Positions 12,291 through 15,717 of a DNA stretch of 15,717 nt are shown piece by piece. The translations under genes were made by a program, and so were the position numbers. This stretch comes from Cyanobium sp. GTDB taxonomy: Bacteria; Cyanobacteriota; Cyanobacteriia; PCC-6307; Cyanobiaceae. Location of the stretch: NCBI GenBank assembly GCA_014191535.1, contig BJHC01000007.1, forward strand, positions 1 to 15,717. The letters run 5' to 3'. Within the stretch, counting starts at the first letter, position 1. Each line of letters opens with the position of its first letter. Under the pieces are notes generated by a model. That model was not told where the DNA came from, did no database searches, and saw only the letters and a list, made by a program, of their open reading frames with translations.

Positions 12291-13897
12291 ACCCACTGCC
12301 CGGGCCGCACGTGAGTACCCCTGCCATTGGAGAAACCAATCGCCACCCGGCGATCGTGATTCTTGATTTCGGCTCGCAATATTCCGAGCTGATCGCCCGG
12401 CGGGTGCGGGAAACGGAGGTGTACTCGTTGGTGATGGCCTGCAGCACCTCGGCGGAGGAACTCAAGGCCATCAACCCCAAGGGGATCATCCTCAGCGGCG
12501 GCCCCAGTTCGGTGTATGCCGAGCACGCCCCCCTGTGTGATCCCGAGCTCTGGAACCTGGGGATCCCGGTGCTGGGGGTTTGTTATGGCATGCAGCTGAT
12601 GGTGCAGCAGCTGGGGGGATCGGTGGTGGCCGCCGGCCGCGCCGAGTACGGCAAGGCTCCGCTGTACGTGGATGACCCCACCGATCTGCTCACCAACGTC
12701 GACGAAGGCTCGACGATGTGGATGAGCCACGGCGACTCCGTGGAGCGGTTGCCCAGTGGCTTCGTGCGCCTGGCCCACACCGACAACACGCCGGAGGCCG
12801 CGGTGGCGGACCACAGCCGCCGGCTCTATGGCGTGCAGTTCCACCCGGAGGTGGTGCATTCGGTGTGCGGCATGGCTCTGCTGCGCAACTTCGTGTACCA
12901 CATCTGTGGTTGCCTGCCCGATTGGACCACCGCCGCCTTCATCGATGAGGCGGTGGCGGATGTGCGCCGGCAGGTGGGCGACAAGCGTGTGCTGCTGGCC
13001 CTCTCCGGCGGTGTCGACTCCTCCACCCTCGCCTTTCTGCTGCACAAGGCGATCGGGGATCAGCTCACCTGCATGTTCATCGACCAGGGGTTCATGCGCA
13101 AAGGCGAGCCGGAATTCCTGATGGACTTCTTTGATCGCAAGTTCCACATCCGGGTGGAGTACATCAATGCCCGGGAACGCTTCATCAACAAGCTGGCGGG
13201 GATCACCGACCCCGAAGAGAAGCGCAAGCTGATTGGTACCGAGTTCATCCGGGTGTTCGAGGAGGAGAGCAAACGGCTCGGCCCCTTCGATTACCTCGCC
13301 CAGGGCACCCTCTATCCCGATGTGATCGAGAGCGCCGGCACCAACGTCGACCCCAAGACCGGCGAACGGGTGGCGGTGAAGATCAAGAGCCACCACAACG
13401 TGGGCGGCCTGCCCAAGGACCTGCAGTTCAAGCTGGTGGAGCCGCTGCGCAAATTGTTCAAGGACGAGGTGCGCAAGGTGGGCCGCACCCTGGGGCTGCC
13501 GGAGGAGATCGTGGGGCGCCATCCGTTCCCCGGCCCTGGTCTGGCGATCCGGATCCTTGGCGACGTGAGCGACGAGAAGCTCGACATCCTGCGGGATGCC
13601 GATCTGATCGTGCGCGAGGAGATCAAGGAGGCGGGTCTCTACAACGAGATCTGGCAGGCCTTTGCGGTGCTGCTGCCGGTGCGCAGCGTGGGGGTGATGG
13701 GCGACAAGCGCACCTATGCCTATCCGATCGTGCTGCGCTGTGTGTCCTCGGAGGACGGCATGACCGCCGACTGGTCGCGCCTGCCCTACGACCTGCTGGA
13801 GACGATCTCCAACCGCATCGTGAACGAGGTGAAGGGGGTGAACCGGGTGGTGCTGGACATCACCAGCAAGCCGCCGGGCACGATCGAGTGGGAATAG
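12287..13897 (+). CDS. guaA: GMP synthase (glutamine-hydrolysing)
   Basis: GuaA converts XMP, ATP and glutamine to GMP. Numbered from GTG 12287 (536 residues), the class-I glutamine amidotransferase domain spans about 22-210: [20 protein letters not shown], nucleophile Cys99 in [10 protein letters not shown], and His186/Glu188 in [10 protein letters not shown]. The ATP pyrophosphatase domain follows with the PP-loop [16 protein letters not shown] (Ser240-Ser246), then the dimerisation domain with [29 protein letters not shown] and a C-terminus ending KPPGTIEWE. The GTG at 12287 overlaps the cbiD stop as GTGA; a second GTG at 12311 ([20 protein letters not shown]) would give 528 residues, the usual cyanobacterial length, so either start is possible. 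Identity is certain. Confidence 0.97.
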   Translation: MNPLPGPHVSTPAIGETNRHPAIVILDFGSQYSELIARRVRETEVYSLVMACSTSAEELKAINPKGIILSGGPSSVYAEHAPLCDPELWNLGIPVLGVCYGMQLMVQQLGGSVVAAGRAEYGKAPLYVDDPTDLLTNVDEGSTMWMSHGDSVERLPSGFVRLAHTDNTPEAAVADHSRRLYGVQFHPEVVHSVCGMALLRNFVYHICGCLPDWTTAAFIDEAVADVRRQVGDKRVLLALSGGVDSSTLAFLLHKAIGDQLTCMFIDQGFMRKGEPEFLMDFFDRKFHIRVEYINARERFINKLAGITDPEEKRKLIGTEFIRVFEEESKRLGPFDYLAQGTLYPDVIESAGTNVDPKTGERVAVKIKSHHNVGGLPKDLQFKLVEPLRKLFKDEVRKVGRTLGLPEEIVGRHPFPGPGLAIRILGDVSDEKLDILRDADLIVREEIKEAGLYNEIWQAFAVLLPVRSVGVMGDKRTYAYPIVLRCVSSEDGMTADWSRLPYDLLETISNRIVNEVKGVNRVVLDITSKPPGTIEWE

Positions 13898-13913
13898 GGG
13901 CGGTTCGCCGCCC

Positions 13914-14573
13914 ATGGCCGCGGCCGCAGGGCTCCGTTACCCTCGGGGCCCCGGCCCAGGAGCCTTGACCGCCGCCCCCCAGCAGGACCTCCAGCTGCAG
14001 CGCCGTCTCCAGCAGGACAGCATTCAGCTGGCCGGCAAGGTCGTTTATCTCAACCCGTTTCTGTACTGGCGTCGCTTCGATGCCAACACCGACCGCTGGC
14101 TGCGGGAACCGGGCCAGCTGCCGGAGGACCAGATCGTCACCAACCGGCTGCGGTTTTATCCCGAGCTCGATTGGGACCTGCTCAGCGATGAGGAGCGCAC
14201 CGTCAAGGACGGTGCCGTGGAGATGTTCCTCAAGAGCCTGGAACTGATCAGCACCTTCAACCCAGACCTCACCCCGGGTCAGCTGCTGGAGGTGGAGCGC
14301 AAGATGGCCGTCACCAAAAAGCGGCCGTTCGAGCGCTGGGTGGGCAAGGCCCTGCGCCGCCGTCTGCAGCAGGCGGTGAACGAGCGCCGCCGCTTTGACC
14401 GCGAACGCCTGCTGCGCGACTGGGGTGAGTGGCTGCTGCTGCCCGTGACCCGTCAGGCCCTGTTGCCCCTCTCCGCCCTGTTGGTGCTGGCGGTGGGTGG
14501 CGGCTGGTGGTGGGGTTCCCAACAGTTCTGCCGGCAGCAGATCGTGCAACCCGGCATCGAGGCCCTGCGCTGA
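13914..14573 (+). CDS. Conserved hypothetical protein with C-terminal membrane helix
   Basis: From ATG 13914 the protein has 219 residues; a TTG at 13965 (LTAAPQQDLQLQRRLQQDS) may be the real start, since the first 17 residues are Gly/Pro-rich and unlike the rest. The body opens with a helical QLQRRLQQDSIQLAGKVVY, then LNPFLYWRRFDANTDRWLRE and FYPELDWDLLSDEERTVKDG. A strongly basic stretch follows (about 145-165), and one membrane helix lies at about 182-201 (LLPLSALLVLAVGGGWWWG). A cytoplasmic or stromal domain anchored by a C-terminal helix is inferred. It starts 16 nt after guaA. I recall homologues in other picocyanobacteria next to guaA and mrdA but no function. Confidence 0.8.
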   Translation: MAAAAGLRYPRGPGPGALTAAPQQDLQLQRRLQQDSIQLAGKVVYLNPFLYWRRFDANTDRWLREPGQLPEDQIVTNRLRFYPELDWDLLSDEERTVKDGAVEMFLKSLELISTFNPDLTPGQLLEVERKMAVTKKRPFERWVGKALRRRLQQAVNERRRFDRERLLRDWGEWLLLPVTRQALLPLSALLVLAVGGGWWWGSQQFCRQQIVQPGIEALR

Positions 14574-14615
14574 GCGCGCCAGACTGGTGGCCCTTCAGCC
14601 CGCCGGCTTGGCGTG

Positions 14616-14987
14616 ATGCCCTCCCAACCCCTTGATTCCCTGCGGCTGGCTGTGATGCAGGAGTGGCTGCCCCTGGGGTTGGCGGTGGTGGACCGCGCCC
14701 GCCGCGGTGGGGTGAGCGCTGTGGTGGAGGGCTTCACCCAGGCGGAGGACCCCCTGGATCAACTGCGGCAGGAGGGGGAGCCGGTGGCGCGGCAGCTGCG
14801 TGACAACCTGGATCGCCTGCAGCCCGGCCTGGGCAATCCGGTGATGAAGGTGCAGGTGCGCGACCTGGAGCCCCTGGAGCAACCCGTGGCGGCCCCCCTC
14901 GCCGGCGAAGGGGATCTGCAGCTGGCCCTCGCCCGCATCGGCGAACGGCTGCAGCTGCTGGAGCAGCGGCTTGGGGCTGAGCCCTAA
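14616..14987 (+). CDS. Conserved hypothetical protein upstream of mrdA
   Basis: A 123-residue protein lying 42 nt after the previous gene and 6 nt before mrdA, so probably part of the same transcript. The N-terminal helix (PLDSLRLAVMQEWLPLGLAV) is amphipathic rather than clearly membrane-spanning. The middle has an acidic/Gln-rich stretch (QAEDPLDQLRQEGEPVARQL), and the end has a leucine-rich coiled-coil-like helix (LALARIGERLQLLEQRL). There is no signal peptide. ATG 14616 was taken over the adjacent GTG 14613. Its position suggests a possible link to envelope elongation, but this rests on neighbourhood alone; I do not recognise a named domain. Confidence 0.75.
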   Translation: MPSQPLDSLRLAVMQEWLPLGLAVVDRARRGGVSAVVEGFTQAEDPLDQLRQEGEPVARQLRDNLDRLQPGLGNPVMKVQVRDLEPLEQPVAAPLAGEGDLQLALARIGERLQLLEQRLGAEP

Positions 14988-14993
14988 ACCACC

Positions 14994-15717
14994 ATGCTGA
15001 CCGCCGGAGGCCACCGTCACAGCGGCATGCAGCAGCAGCCAGCGGTGCTGCTGACGCTGGTGGTGCTGTTCGCCTCCGCCATGGTGCTGCGCCTTGGCTG
15101 GCTGCAGTTGGTGCAGGGCCAGGAGAACCGAGCCCGCGCCGATGAGAACCGCATCCGCCTGGTGCCGCGCCATCCGATGCGGGGCCGGATTCTGGACCGC
15201 AACGGCCAGGTGCTGGTGTCCAGCCGCCTCACCTACAACCTCTACGTGCAGCCCCGCCAGGTGCCGGCTGATCAATGGCCCGCCCTGCGCGACCGCCTGG
15301 CCATGGTGATGGGCATGACCCCGGCGGAGCTGGATGAGCGGCGCCGCACCGGTTCCAATCAGGAGGGCTACCGGATCGAGCTGGCCTACAACCTCAAGCC
15401 CGAGCAGGTGCTGCGCTTCCGCGAACAGGCCGGCAACCTGCGCGGCGCGGAGGTGGATGTCGACTATCAGCGCGCCTACCCCTACGGCAGCCTTGGGGCC
15501 CACGTGCTCGGCTACATCAGCCCGATCACCGCTGAGGAATTCGACCACCTGGAGGCCAAGGGCTACCGCATGCAGGACCGCATCGGTCGCAGCGGCATCG
15601 AGAACGCTTTTGAGCGCCACCTGCGGGGCGAGTGGGGGGGCCAACAGCTGGAGGTGAATGCCGCCGGCCAGGTGCAGCGGGTGCTGGGCGACAAGCAGGC
15701 CAAGCCAGGCAAGGACC
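14994..15717 (+). CDS. mrdA: Penicillin-binding protein 2 (MrdA), N-terminal part
   Basis: PBP2 is the class-B transpeptidase that works with RodA to crosslink peptidoglycan during elongation. Only the first 241 codons are in the window. They encode a short cytoplasmic tail, one membrane anchor (about residues 16-40, VLLTLVVLFASAMVLRLGWL) and the start of the pedestal/dimerisation domain. The latter shows the family motif HPMRGRILDRNGQVLV (60-75), NLYVQP, YPYGSLGAHVLGYISPIT and DRIGRSGIENAFERHLRG. The catalytic SxxK, SxN and KTG motifs of the transpeptidase domain lie beyond the right edge. ATG 14994 comes 6 nt after the preceding stop; an in-frame ATG at 15027 is possible but would remove the first 11 residues. 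Confidence 0.93.
   Translation, partial: MLTAGGHRHSGMQQQPAVLLTLVVLFASAMVLRLGWLQLVQGQENRARADENRIRLVPRHPMRGRILDRNGQVLVSSRLTYNLYVQPRQVPADQWPALRDRLAMVMGMTPAELDERRRTGSNQEGYRIELAYNLKPEQVLRFREQAGNLRGAEVDVDYQRAYPYGSLGAHVLGYISPITAEEFDHLEAKGYRMQDRIGRSGIENAFERHLRGEWGGQQLEVNAAGQVQRVLGDKQAKPGKD

Noticed and set aside
12221..13915. Long minus-strand open frame (564 codons) opposite guaA
   Set aside because: It is a GC-rich antisense shadow: guaA is unmistakable on the plus strand and the antisense product is a His/Gln/Gly-rich mixture with no family resemblance.
1..15717. CRISPR arrays, insertion sequences, integrases, prophage genes
   Set aside because: No regularly spaced direct repeats, no transposase or integrase motifs, and no terminal inverted repeats were seen by eye; the only tRNA has no repeated fragment next to it suggesting an attachment site.

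Overview
The window is dense, GC-rich, bacterial chromosomal DNA with the gene content and order expected of a marine or brackish picocyanobacterium (Synechococcus/Cyanobium type). Family-level reasons are a CYP38/TLP40-like lumenal immunophilin, a cyanobacterial-type CbiD, the photorespiratory alanine/serine-glyoxylate aminotransferase class, and several tiny conserved-hypothetical genes typical of these genomes. The high GC points to the Cyanobium / subcluster 5.2 side; this is inference from composition and recalled synteny, not a search.

Layout. 1-1812 (minus): a CYP38-like PPIase gene followed 4 nt later by thiL, which runs off the left edge. 1880-2919 (plus): efp and accB, 5 nt apart and divergent from the PPIase. 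2916-5007: pdxA (minus, its stop overlapping that of accB), a 55-codon one-helix ORF whose start overlaps the start of pdxA, and a minus-strand SDR-like epimerase. 5106-7442: a tiny secreted-peptide gene, a minus-strand HNH endonuclease, and a divergent SNF2 helicase with a HARP-like N-terminus. 7381-8829 (minus): an AbrB-like membrane protein, a secreted protein and a lipoprotein with no standard start codon at its signal peptide; its end overlaps the helicase end by 62 nt. 8913-9780 (plus): three small genes of unknown function. 9809-11076 (minus): a PLP aminotransferase, a terminator-like hairpin and tRNA-Gly(CCC). 11160-15717 (plus): cbiD, guaA, two conserved hypotheticals and the start of mrdA (PBP2), which runs off the right edge.

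Most genes are housekeeping: thiamine (thiL), pyridoxal phosphate (pdxA), cobamide (cbiD), GMP (guaA), fatty-acid initiation (accB), translation (efp, tRNA), wall elongation (mrdA) and probably thylakoid lumen folding. I see no CRISPR array, insertion sequence, integrase, prophage or obvious defence island. No gap between genes exceeds 300 bases.

The points most worth a second look are the divergent HNH / HARP-like SNF2 pair, which contains two low-GC patches; the lipoprotein whose natural start is an ATT codon fused to the preceding stop; a terminator-like hairpin ending at the mature 5' end of tRNA-Gly; and a 48-residue precursor for a roughly 15-residue two-cysteine secreted peptide.
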